Part shown: positions 1 to 11,500 of the stretch, in pieces
Layout of the letters: each line of letters starts with the position of its first letter
How positions within the stretch are numbered: the first letter of the stretch is position 1
NCBI GenBank assembly: GCA_037013495.1
Contig: CM072806.1
Coordinates: 5,146,001-5,210,000 of the forward strand
Direction: 5' to 3'
Length of the DNA: 64,000 nucleotides
Source of the DNA: Hippophae tibetana
Taxonomy: Eukaryota > Streptophyta > Magnoliopsida > Rosales > Elaeagnaceae
Made by a program: the position numbers and the translations under genes
The notes under the pieces: generated by a model
What the model saw: only the letters and a program-made list of their open reading frames with translations
What the model was told of the DNA's origin: nothing
The model's database searches: none

Positions 1-249
1 AGAACACATAAAACAAATAAATGAAATTAGATAGTCGTTTATGTGACAAGTTTTCTTAAGAAACACTTTGCTTCACAAAAGAGTTAGGACCACATTTTCT
101 TGTAGCTTCTTTTGTCCTCATTGTAACTCTATTTCACGTCGTCGCAACAGCAAAAAAACAATTTGAATTTTTCAACAATGATGATAACCGTTAGAGTAAA
201 TGATTTTGAGGGATGGGATAGAGGATTACACTTCCCGGCTCATTAAATT

Positions 250-280
250 CCCGAACCCGAACCCGAACCCGATCCCGATC
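250..280. repeat. CCCGAA hexamer tandem repeat
   Basis: About five copies of a CCCGAA/CCCGAT hexamer in an otherwise AT-rich intergenic stretch. Bases 1-530 around it show no gene that I can support. Confidence 0.7.
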
Positions 281-539
281 TTCTTTTAATTTTTATATTA
301 ATTTTTGTATATATTTAATTATGAAAATACAACATTATAATTAAAAATACATTTTATTTTGATTATTTAACAACTATAAAAAACAATCAATTCAATTATA
401 TCTATAATTTATACAACACATTTAATATCTATTAAATACAAAGTTTGTTAATTTAAAAAAGAAAGAAATAAAGCATAATTAAATATATATTATTGTTTGT
501 GGGATTAAAGAAAACAGAATTAAACATAATCCCTACAAA

Positions 540-973
540 TTCGGTGGCTTTTATGATTGGGTCATAGTATGATTCTATACGTTTCATTGAGTCGTTTGTG
601 TTCTATGAGATTGTTTTTTCTTTTGTCAAACTGTTACATTGTTGGTTCACAGTTTGATTTGATGGTCTCTTTTTGTTGTTTAGAGTGTTGTTTGGATTGG
701 GTTTTGGTTCGTTGGGCTTGCTCTTGTTAGTTCCTTATTACCTAGTTAGACACGCTAGGAAGTAGGAAGGAGGATAGCAATGCTTTTTGGAACACTCTTT
801 TCTTGCTAGCACTGGGTCTTCTTGACTCTTAAACTATCCATGTATGTGTAATCGAAGTTGGAGTCCTTTGGGTGTTTGTTGAGAGTCTAGTCTTTCGGTT
901 TGTATCTGGTTGTAATGCTTGCGCTGTTGGTTAATAAATTTTCTCTACATTTATTTAACCCACAGAAAAAAAA
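540..973 (+). mobile_element. Possible 3' tail of a 5'-truncated plant LINE
   Basis: A G/T-rich stretch, unlike its AT-rich surroundings, ends in a short A-run at 966-973. The composition (many GTTTGG/TTGG words, late TAATGCTT-like and TAATAAATTTTCTC words, then poly-A) resembles the 3' untranslated tail of plant L1-type LINEs. No reverse transcriptase frame and no convincing target-site duplication was found, so the 5' edge and the identity are tentative. It could instead be the UTR of an unseen gene. Confidence 0.35.
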
Positions 974-2176
974 CTTACTTTAGCATAAAGAATTAAGATT
1001 ATAATAAAAAGCACTTTAGCATCAAGAACTTTATCTTTATCAGTGTCTCAGAGAGGAGGAAAAACTCTCTGAATGCATAGAAACAAAGAACAAACTGAGG
1101 AATTGAGGCAGATAACGAATGACAGGTGGGTTCCATAAACACTTGTGTATGATTAGATTCCTACCAACTTGGAATTTTGGGCTACATAAGACTCAACTTA
1201 GGTGGCAGACCTATCAGAGGATGAAACACATGGACTCAACTGAGACTTATGCAGTATGAGTCTTTCAGATAAATAGAATTGTTCCATATAAAAAACCTTC
1301 TATATGACAGAAAACATAACAGAGTCAATTGCGTTCAAACAAAATAAACTTGCACAGTATGTGTAGAAAACTCAGATGCCAAAAAACAACAGAAACCCAA
1401 ACTTCAGTATCATAATAAGTCATAAACTCCCCAAAAAAAAAATATTACTTTTAAATAACATTAAAAACACACACACACGTACACTGATGGTTCTAACCAA
1501 CATCCTCATAGTTCTCACAAATAACATATATCATTACACTACAAAGGTTCCTAATATTTCTTATAGGAAAATATATAACACTACTAAATAAAATAATTAC
1601 TCTACCACGATTTAAGTATCAAATAATTAGTGGATATGTGTCAATGAAATTCCTGTCATATTTATTATTTATATATGCTTTAATCAATAGCAATTTTACA
1701 CGTAAATGGTGATGATGTTACATGTAAATGGTCGTGATGGTACCAATATTACTTAACTATTAAGGCACAATCAAAACAAGAATAAAGAGCAAACGAAGAC
1801 CACATATAAAAGGTTACTCGACTTTGGTTCTATACCATTTGTAGCCAATTATCCATAAAAAAAAAAAACTAAATAAGAAAAAACATGTTCCTTTTCTTTT
1901 GCAAAACAAAAAAAAAAATCCTCTTTTTAGTGAGAAAAGTACCACTCATTCGGTCTAATTGATTCCAGACAAAACTCATATACTCCCTTAATCCAACAAT
2001 ATAATTTTTTTTAACTGTACTCCATGAATTACTTTTCCAAGTAAGAATAAACCAGAGATAGAACAAAGCAGTGTCAATACTAAGTCTCTAATACAAACTC
2101 AAACATAGTGATTAACTGGTATCAAAATTCTGAAAGAGAGCTTAAAAAAAATTCTCACATCACCCATAAAAACATT
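974..2176. other. Intergenic, no gene seen
   Basis: AT-rich DNA downstream of the S40-type gene. It holds short open frames without family features, a small AC run near 1468-1480, and presumably the 3' UTR of the minus-strand gene next to it. Confidence 0.5.
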
Positions 2177-2875
2177 TTAATCGAGAAAGCCAGTTTTGCG
2201 CCAAATTGCATTCCTAACCTGGCGCAAATCTCTTCCTTTCAGTGTCCTTCCAACGCCTTCAAGAACCGAAAAAGTGGTCTTCGGCGAAACCCCAGAACCC
2301 CTAGCGACAAGCTCATGTGGTGGTAAAATTCCATTGTCTCCATCATCGTCGCAATCGACGACATCAAAAAGATCTCCGTTTCTACGCTTCGCCATAGCCT
2401 GTGAAAGAACGGGAACATTCATCGGAGCTGACTGATGAAACTTCTTCGACGGCAAAGATTGCGAATACTCCGAGCTCTGACTATGACCTGGTCTGGGTAT
2501 CATCGGAATAGATTGAGAAGGCGAGGATAGGATTGAAGGCAAACGGCGAAGGACTTGCGTCCCGCTATCGGAATCGGGTAGAACTGCTAATATACCCGAT
2601 TTCTGTGAGTGAGCGACTTCGAAACTAAGGCGCCGATGATTATTATTGTGGTTGAAGCTTTCGGGTATGGTAGAATCAGAGTGGATATGGTTCTGGGTTC
2701 GACCCTGGTTGTTGGTCGGTTCGGTGAAGTCATCGGTCCAAAATATTTCAGCTTCGAGGAGCTCGTCGGTATTGGTGATGGTGGAAGGGGAAGGAGGTGA
2801 GAAGGAAAAGAGGCTGAGAAATCGATCGGAAGATGGAGATCGGCCATCGCGATAGCCGGTGGTTGTGGAGTCCAT
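2177..2875 (-). CDS. S40-type senescence regulator family protein (DUF584)
   Basis: A single-exon frame of 232 codons. The family is plant-specific, small and nuclear, and linked to leaf senescence; the biochemical role is not settled. The C-terminal block is diagnostic: PPHELVAR, then SVLEGVGRTLKGRDLRQVRN and AIWRKTGFLD at the very end. A middle block KKFHQSAPMNVP and an acidic N-terminal patch (ELLEAEIFW) also fit. The frame is open 42 codons further upstream, but the start MDSTTTGY at 2873-2875 fits the family's usual length and N-terminus, so I chose it. The middle third is low-complexity (Ser, Pro, Asn, His). The gene is intact and stands alone; the longer upstream frame is probably 5' UTR. 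Confidence 0.85.
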   Translation of the reverse strand: MDSTTTGYRDGRSPSSDRFLSLFSFSPPSPSTITNTDELLEAEIFWTDDFTEPTNNQGRTQNHIHSDSTIPESFNHNNNHRRLSFEVAHSQKSGILAVLPDSDSGTQVLRRLPSILSSPSQSIPMIPRPGHSQSSEYSQSLPSKKFHQSAPMNVPVLSQAMAKRRNGDLFDVVDCDDDGDNGILPPHELVARGSGVSPKTTFSVLEGVGRTLKGRDLRQVRNAIWRKTGFLD

Positions 2876-3093
2876 CGGCAATTGGCTCTCTCTCAGTCGG
2901 GGAGTTTGAGAATTTGAGAGAGAGTGTGTGTTTGTGGCGGAGAGTCGTGGAGGGTAAAAATAATTGGAGAACGTGGAATCTGAAATAGAAATACGTTGCA
3001 CGTTGTAGGTCGCTTTCTTTGTGACGTAGCCAATGTTTTTTTTAAGTTTGTTTTGTTTGTTTGTGGGTCCCGAATGTTAAAAATAAGTTGCAA

Positions 3094-5570
3094 TCTATGA
3101 TACTCTTAATAACGGGTTTTTGTGTATAAAATGTTTCTAATATATAATAGTTTATAAATATACTTAGTTACAATTTAGTTTATAAATTGTTAAAATTAAA
3201 ATTGTTAAAGAATTTATAGTTCATTTATTTTTTATAACTCTGGTAACATTTTCTCTCTCTCATTTTATATTTGTTTTTTTTACTCTAGTAACATTTTTTT
3301 CCTTTTTTTTTAATTATTAGTCCATTAATCATATTTTTAATAAATTTTTTAATATATGATATGATAAAAAAAATTTATGTATTTAAAATTAATTATAAAT
3401 TTATACGATGTTAATATTTTTTTATATTTATAATAATTATATTTTATAAAATAGAATTAATATATCTTTTTTTAAATCAAATTGATTAAGATCTTGAATA
3501 TTTTTTTAAAAAAATCTTAATTATGTCCATTTTTAAAACTATTGTATAAGAGTGACCTTTATAGACAAAACCTCCTTAATAACACACTATTAGAACACAC
3601 CATATTTCTCACGTTTAACAAATTTAATTATTATTTAGAATAAAATAATCTTTAAATATTAATTAAATTTACATAGAATTAGGGTATCATTTAATATCAA
3701 AATTATGCCAAAATATTATATTTTTTTAAGAAATATATTAAAAATATTTTTTTAAATATAATTAAATCTAATAATTACAAAAAGATAAATTTTATGAATT
3801 TAAAGTATTATTAAGTAATTAAAAAAAATTAATGTGTAATTGTAAATTCTTATATATATATTTCATGTTTTTTTATATTAATAATATATTACTTATTAAA
3901 GTAATATATTAATGGTATATCTTCTGTATATTTGACACTAATTTATACATTTACAAAAAATTAAAATATCGTATATAATTTTTTTTATTTCAAACAATTT
4001 TTAAAACTTAGAATTTAGAATTTAAAATTTTAAAATTTTACATATATATTTATAAATTTTAAATCATATAATTTAATACATAAGCTTTTAAAACTTCACA
4101 CAAAAATTTAAAATTATTTATTTGTAAATATTTATTTTATCATCAAAGCTAAGACTTATGTACAAAATTTTAAAAGTTTAAAGGTTTATGTGTGAAGTTT
4201 TAAAAATTTGAAAATTAAATCGTACGTTTAAAAAGTTTAAAAATTGTTGTATAACTTTAATTAAAGTTTGAAAATCAATGTTATACAACTTATTATTTAT
4301 ATTTTAATAAAATTTAATTTTGTATGTTTATTGATATCATATGTATTAAATTATTGCATTGTATACAATAAATAATGCATAAATTATTAATTAAATTTAA
4401 AATTAGTGATATGAGGTAATAAATTGATTATAAAATTACTTATTAATAATAAATAAATTAAATAAATATAGGTATCAAACTTTCATAAAAAATATTTGAG
4501 AAATTAAAAAATAACACCAAAAGTTTTATAATAATAAAAATAATACTTTATTAACATGATAGGGATTAAATTGTAAGACGTTTGACATTGATACATCAAA
4601 ATAGATGTAACTCAATTTAAATAATATTTAATTAGATCACGTTAAATGTAAAATTACGAGTCATATTTTTTTAATATATATAAATTAAATATAAATAATA
4701 TTTTTTTTATTGTTACAAATTTTAAAATTTTGTTATTTTTAAAATATTTTTTACTTATAAAAGACATTGGATTTATGTGATTTTTTTTGTGTATATTAGG
4801 AAATTATATTTTGTGAAATATAAATTGTGATTATTTTGTCAAAATTTAAATGTAAACTTTTAAATGTTGAATTATATAAATTATTTTAAATTTTTAAAAT
4901 TTTAAATTTTAGTTTAGTTATTTTTTTTCTTTTGATTTAATTTATTTATTTTAATCTTCTCCATATATTTTTTAAATTTAATCACTAAATTTTTAAATTT
5001 TGTTCACTTTAATCTTTTTAATTATTTATACTTTAAGATTTTAATTTTAAGTCTATTTTAAAATTATATATATAAAAATAAAAAAATAACGAGTAAATTA
5101 TTAAAAAAATAAAGTATTAAAGTATGAAAATTAAAAAGTAGATAAAAAGGAATAAAAAGATCAAAATATTAAATATTAAAAAATTATAAATTATTTGTGT
5201 AATTCAATTGTTTTTCTTTATCTTTCTTCAATCATGTGTAGTTTATTCATATAAGTCCCAAAATAGTTAAGAGTGTCTAAATTTAGTTATTAGTGTAAAC
5301 TTACGTAATTTACTCATTAATAGACACTCTAAATAAATAGAGAAACACTACTATAGAATGAGGTTTTGATTTGAAGTTTTATTTTAGTTTTGTATATTAC
5401 CACCTTACTATATTGAAACTATCGAGGTGTGAGAAAATATAGGATGAGGATGCATGATTTTATTGAAACCCAATAAAGTATGTATAAGCTATGTAGTTTG
5501 AACCCCAATTATTAATAATTGCATTTGAGTTGTAGTAAAAAATCCCCCAATTTCGTGAAAAATTTGCGGG
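3094..5570. other. Intergenic AT-rich stretch
   Basis: More than 80% A+T by eye, with many TAAAATTT-like words and no credible frame. The last 200 bases or so, before the ATG at 5571, should hold the SNX1 promoter and 5' UTR. No clear TATA element was picked out. Confidence 0.6.
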
Positions 5571-8500
5571 ATGGAGCAGCAGAAAAGTGTCTCAGGGGTA
5601 TCCCAAAGCCATAGATCTAAATCTTCGCAGCCTTACTTTTCAGTCTCAGTTACTGATCCTGTGAAATTGGGCAATGGCGTCCAGGCCTATATCTCCTACC
5701 GCGTCATCACCAAGGTTTTGATTTTACTTTTCCGTCGTTAAGTTCTATGCTCTTTAGGGTTTTGGTTATATCTTGGGATTTTGTAGCACTTTTGTTGAAT
5801 CAGTTTATCTTTTACGATAAATCAATTACAAATTATTAGTTATGAAAATGAGGTCGTGAAAATGTCCGGCTTTTTCCTTGTATATAATGTGATTCATCTT
5901 GCATGTTCTTTTTTCGGTACTTTATTGTTGAGAATAATTAGAATTTTAACGACTAGTTTTTTTTTTCAATGTATAAAGATAACATTAAACATTAAACCAA
6001 AATCAATTTAATAACTCTTTCAACAAAAACAAGATAAAATCAATATGGTATCAGAGCAGATTTGATTTTGCTTCAAATCAATCTCACAAATAAGAACTGT
6101 ATCAGTTTAAGAAATTTAGAAAATGTCACAACATATAGAGAGACTTATAGGTGTGCTGCTAAATGGTAAAAATTACCATCTTTGGGCACGTCAAGTGACT
6201 TTTGGTCTAATCAGTAGAGACAAATTTGAGCATGTCACTGGTGAGAAATCAAAACCAAAAGCCGAAGATCCAACACACCCAACAGTCGAAGAAAAAAAGG
6301 AAATTTCAGAATGGAGAAAGAGTGACAATTTAGTCATGAGTTGGTTACTGGCAACAATGGAACCCCACATCTCTGATCTCATGACATATCTAAATACAAC
6401 TCGAGATATGTGGGTTAAAGTCGTGACAATGTCCGGAAAAAGAAAAATTACTCTCTTATTTATCAACTTCAGCAAAAACTTTAACAGTTACAATAACAAA
6501 ATCAATCTGTCACCGAACTATTCATCCAAATCCAAAAAAAGAAGGATGAGATTAGAGTGTATCGACCTCTCACAGTCGATCTTGATGAAATCAAAAGAAG
6601 AGAGGAGCAGAATGAAATTTTCATCTTCCTTGCCAAGCTCGATTCAAGCTATGAGGGGGTACGCTCACAAATTCTTCTCATGGGTGAGCTGCCATCTGTT
6701 GATGAAGTTGTTGGGATGGTTGAAAGAGAAGAGACAGGAAGAATAGTGATGGGTATTCAACTACCTGACAACCCCGAAGCCAAGGCTTTCGTCACCAGAT
6801 CTAACCCTAGGCCAGAACGTTGGGGAGACCAAATACTCACTCACTGCGATTATTGTAAGAAAAAAGGACACATGCGCGAGGAATGCTGGTCACTCACTCG
6901 CTGCGATTATTGTAAGAAGGAAGGACATAAGCGCGAGGAATGCTGGTGTCTCAACCCTCATCTCCGGCAAAAGGGAAGGCGAGGTGGAGGCTTCGTCAGA
7001 GGGGGAGATCAACGACAAAATCGGGTAGAGAGCAGAGAGAAAATGGGTTACTCTGCATAAAAGGAAAAAAGGGATATGAGTACAAACGAGGCCGAAAAGG
7101 AAATAAAAGGTGGGGTGGATATGGATCAAATGAGGCAGCTGTATACACAATTATCCGCGATGTTTCAAGGAAAATCTCAAAAAACCTCTGGTATGATTAC
7201 AAATCTTACTTAAAATTCTTTAAATTCCAAATGGATTCTTGATTCAGGTTCAACTTATCACATAACTGGAAATAAAAACTTATTCAATAATTACAAAAAA
7301 ATTGAGACTAAACAATTTGTAATCGTTACAAATGGTGAAAAAATGGAAATTTTAGGAAGTGGTTCAATTAGTCTCCTTTCAAGAAAAATTTCAAATGTTT
7401 TGCATGTGAATAATTGTATATCTAACTTGTTATCCATTAGTAAAATCACACGAGATTTAAATTGTGAAATTACATTTACATCCAAAAATATGATTTTTTA
7501 GGAATTGATAACGAAGAATATCATTGGTGAAGGTTTTATAGAAAATGAGCTTTATATTCTGAGTGAAGAAAAATGCAATTTCAATATTAAAAAAGAAGAA
7601 GAATTAGACATTCTTTGACATAAGAGAATTGGACATCCTTCCGATAAGATTTTGAAATGTATTTTTGATTTCAAACAACTAGATTGTAGTAGTTGTGAAA
7701 TTTGTAAATTATGAAAGCACACAAGGTTATCATTTAGTTTATCCAATTATAAAAGCAAAAAACCTTTTGAGTTAATACATTTTGATGTTTGGGGCCCTGT
7801 TCCAATTGAGTCATTTAATGGTTATAAATACTTTGTTATATTTATAGATGATTTTTCAAGAACCACATGTTTACACTTGTTAAAAAATAAAAGTGAAGTA
7901 TTTTCTCAATTTCAAGAATTTTATAATTTTGTTGAAAATCAATATGATGCAAAGTTTAAAACTTTTAGAAGTGATAATGGAACGAAATTTGTAAATCAAA
8001 ATTTTACAAATTTTTTCAAGCAAAAATGAATTTTACATCAAACAACTTGTATTTACACACCCCAACAAAATGGTGTGTCGGAAAGAAAAAATTGACATTT
8101 ACTTGAAGTAACAAGAGTACTTTTGTTTCAAAATCATATTCCAATAATTTTTTGGTCGGATGTTGTTCTCACCGCAACATATTTAATTAATAGATTGTCA
8201 AGTGCCAATTTGAATTTCAAAAACCCATTAGAAATCCTCTACCAAGAAAAACTCAATATCTATCATTTAAGAGTATTTGGATGTACATGTTATGTGTACA
8301 AAAATAAACAACACAAGTTAGATTATACATCAATCAAAGCTATTTTCTTGGGGTATTCATCTAAAAAAAAGGGTTATAAATGCTATGATCCGATTAACAA
8401 AAAACATTACATTTCAAGAGATATAACATTCTAAGAAAATGAGCCATATTACAAAACACTAGAAAAGGAGACTAATAACCAAGAGAAACCAAATGAATTT

Positions 8501-11500
8501 ACATTTTTATTTTTTTATTCTGAAGAAGGAAATATAGTAGTAGAAAATGAAAATGAAATAATCAATGAGAATGAAGAGGAAGAAACTTCTTAAAGTGAGG
8601 GGGAAGATGGTATTACCGAAATAATATCATTGAGAAGGTCTAATCGAACTCCACAACCTACAACTAGATTACGGGATTTCGTAACATATGAGGTAAAATA
8701 TCCTATGCAAAATTATTTATCTTATGAAAATGTTACACCACAATATAGGACTTATTTGACTTCAATTTCCAAAGAAAATGAGCCAAATAACTATGAGGAA
8801 GCAATAGGCCAACTGGTATGGTGCAAAGCAATGGAAGAAGAACTTAGAGCACTTTAAAAAAATGAAACATGGGTAGTCGTACAACTATCCGAAGGAAAGA
8901 AACCCATAGGATGCAAATGGGTCTATAAGATTAAGTTTAATAGTGATGGTACTATTGAAAGGTACAAAACACGATTAGTGGCAAAAGGTTACACTCGAAC
9001 CTATGGTGTAGATTATCAAGAAACATTTACACCCATGGCCAAAATAAATACCGTTAGGATTTTACTTTCCATAGCGGTAAACCAAAATTGGACCTTACAT
9101 CAAATGGATGTCAAGAATGCTTTTCTCGAAGGAACACTTGAAGAATAGGTATATATGACGCTTCCACCTGGTCATAAAAAAGAAAACAATTCTAGTCTAG
9201 TGTGTAGGTTAAAAAAGTTTATTTACGGACTAAAGCAATCTCCACGAGCATGGTATGGAAAACTAACTCTTATTTAATTTCTTGTAATTTTAAAATTAGT
9301 AATGTCGATCACTTATTATTTTCCAAAAATTATGGTATATTCACAACCATAATTCTAGTATATGTAAATGATATAATAATTATCGGAAATAATTTGAAAG
9401 AAATTAAAAAAGTGAAAATGAAATTAAAGGAGAATGTTGATATCAAAGACTTAGGTTTATTAAAATATTTTCTAAGAATAGAAATAGCACATTCACCCCA
9501 AGGGACTCTTTATTTCACAAAGAAAATATACACTTGACCTATTGAAAGAAACTGGTAAATTAGGGAGTAAACCAACATCTACACCAATAGATAGTAAATG
9601 CAAATTAAATATTGAGGATGTCGAACCCTTAGAAGACATAAGTCAATTTCAAAGACTTATAGGAAAATTAATTTATTTAACGGTAACCCGACAAGACATT
9701 TCTTTTTCAGTAAGCCAAATTAGTAAATTTATGCATACACCTAGAACACCACATTTAGAGGCTATACATAGAATTTTAAAATATTTAAAAGGGACACCTA
9801 GTAAAGGAATTTTCATGAAACGTAATAATTCTAATGAAGTGTGTGGTTACTCCGATGTAGATTAGGCTGGTAGCTTTGATAGAAAATCAATCACTGGTTT
9901 TTGCACGTTTGTAGGCGGAAATTTAGTCACATGGAAAAGCAAGAAACAAAATGTTGTGACACGATCAAGTGCATGAAGATGTTTTGTGATAACCAAACGG
10001 CGCGACATATAACATCAAATCCGGTGTTTCACGAGAGAACAAAACACATCGAAGTGGATTGCCACTTCATTCGAAAAAAAATTCAAGCAAAGGAAATTGA
10101 AACTCCATTTGTGAGAAGTGAAAAACAATTGGCGGACATCTTCACCAAAGGTTTAGATTTGAAATCATTTGAAGAAAATTTAAGTAAGTTAGGGTTGACC
10201 GATATCTGCACACCTAACTTGAGGGGGAGTGTTGAGAATAATTAGAATTCTAGTTAGTAACGGCTAGTTAGTAACGGCTAGTTTAATAACAGCTAGTTTA
10301 GTAACGACTAGTTTAGTAACGGCTAGTTTAATAACGGTTAGTTTAGTAACAGCTAGTTTAGTAACGGCTAGTTTCTTCTTTTCAATGTATAAATATAACA
10401 TTAGACATTAAACCAAAATCAATTCAATAACTCTCAACAAAAATAAGAGAAAATCAACATTTATGTTAAGGTTTGAATAAGCTTAGCTAGTTGAAATTGA
10501 ATTGTAAGGCGATTGGTTTGTTGTATTGATGGGTCCTCTGTATATTGATTTGCTGAGTACTACATTGATTAATAATTTTATCGATATAAATTAACTATAT
10601 CTTGTATGGAACGTTTAAGTTTGGATTTTATTAATTGATTTTTTGAAGGATAAATGGACTGAATGCTGTTCTGTCCTGTAATTGTGTTGTTGTCAAAGTA
10701 ATGAAGTTAAGGTTTTCTATACGGCCTACCTCATACAAATGCAAACAGTTGAGTAATAGAAAGCATTATTTTGATAGACAAATCTGCCTGAATATCAAGG
10801 GCCAGAAAAGATTGTTATCCGTCGTTACAGTGATTTTATTTGGTTACGCGACCGCCTATTTGACAAGTACAAAGGAATTTTCATTCCTCCTCTTCCAGAA
10901 AAGAGTACCATAGGTAACAATTCAGAAATCTCTGTTTCTTTTGCAAAGCTGCACTTCACGCTAGGAAGCGTATGATTATGTATCTATAATTATTAGTTTA
11001 TGGTCATCCTCATGTAAACTTTCTCTGAAGGTTGTGTTGTCTATGCTTTGGTTGAAATTGCCACTCATAATACTTCCTTCTTCTTCTTCTTTTGTGCATT
11101 TTTGAAGCAAAACGTGACCTGTGTTTAAGAAATAGCTGAAAAACTGAAAAGTGAAATTTGAGAATGACATAATTGTCGACCCACATACAAATTTAGGGGC
11201 TTTATGTCAACTGATAGTATGCATTTGTTAAATGAAAATATTTGCAATTAACTTGTAGCAGGGTGGCAAATTTTGTTGGGAAGCTATTTAGCTTACATTG
11301 CATGTCTAATTGTTATGTCTCTGCACTCTTCTAATCCACCTAATATGAATCATATATTCATATTAACAGATTTTAAGTGGGCATCTTTTACTATGAAGCA
11401 GCCAAACTATTTAATATTAATTGATAAATAGGACAATGGATGTCCTAGTCAGATTACCTTTATCTCTTTTGAAGAAAACTAATGCTAGCTTCATTCTTTT

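Larger units (their letters stand above)
5926..10459 (+). mobile_element. Ty1/copia LTR retrotransposon, broken, in SNX1 intron 1
   Basis: A full-length but coding-dead element of 4534 bp in the sense direction of SNX1. Parts in order: 5' LTR; primer-binding site TGGTATCAGAGCAG (6046-6059, initiator-Met tRNA type); gag-like frame from 6123 with two adjacent CCHC zinc knuckles (about 6846-6950); aspartic protease region with a DSG-like active site (about 7235); integrase with its pre-integrase zinc domain and catalytic core (about 7610-8430); reverse transcriptase (about 8850-9550, including an xVNDI catalytic box); RNase H (about 9830-10210); polypurine tract just before 10230; 3' LTR. Integrase before RT defines Ty1/copia. 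The coding part has roughly ten breaks. The LTRs share TGTTGA ends and differ at roughly 8-9% of comparable positions, which suggests an age of a few million years. The lineage within copia was not assigned. Confidence 0.95.

Noticed and set aside
10250-10367. Evenly spaced 15-bp repeats considered as a CRISPR-like array
   Set aside because: There are no spacers, the genome is eukaryotic, and the array lies inside a retroelement LTR.
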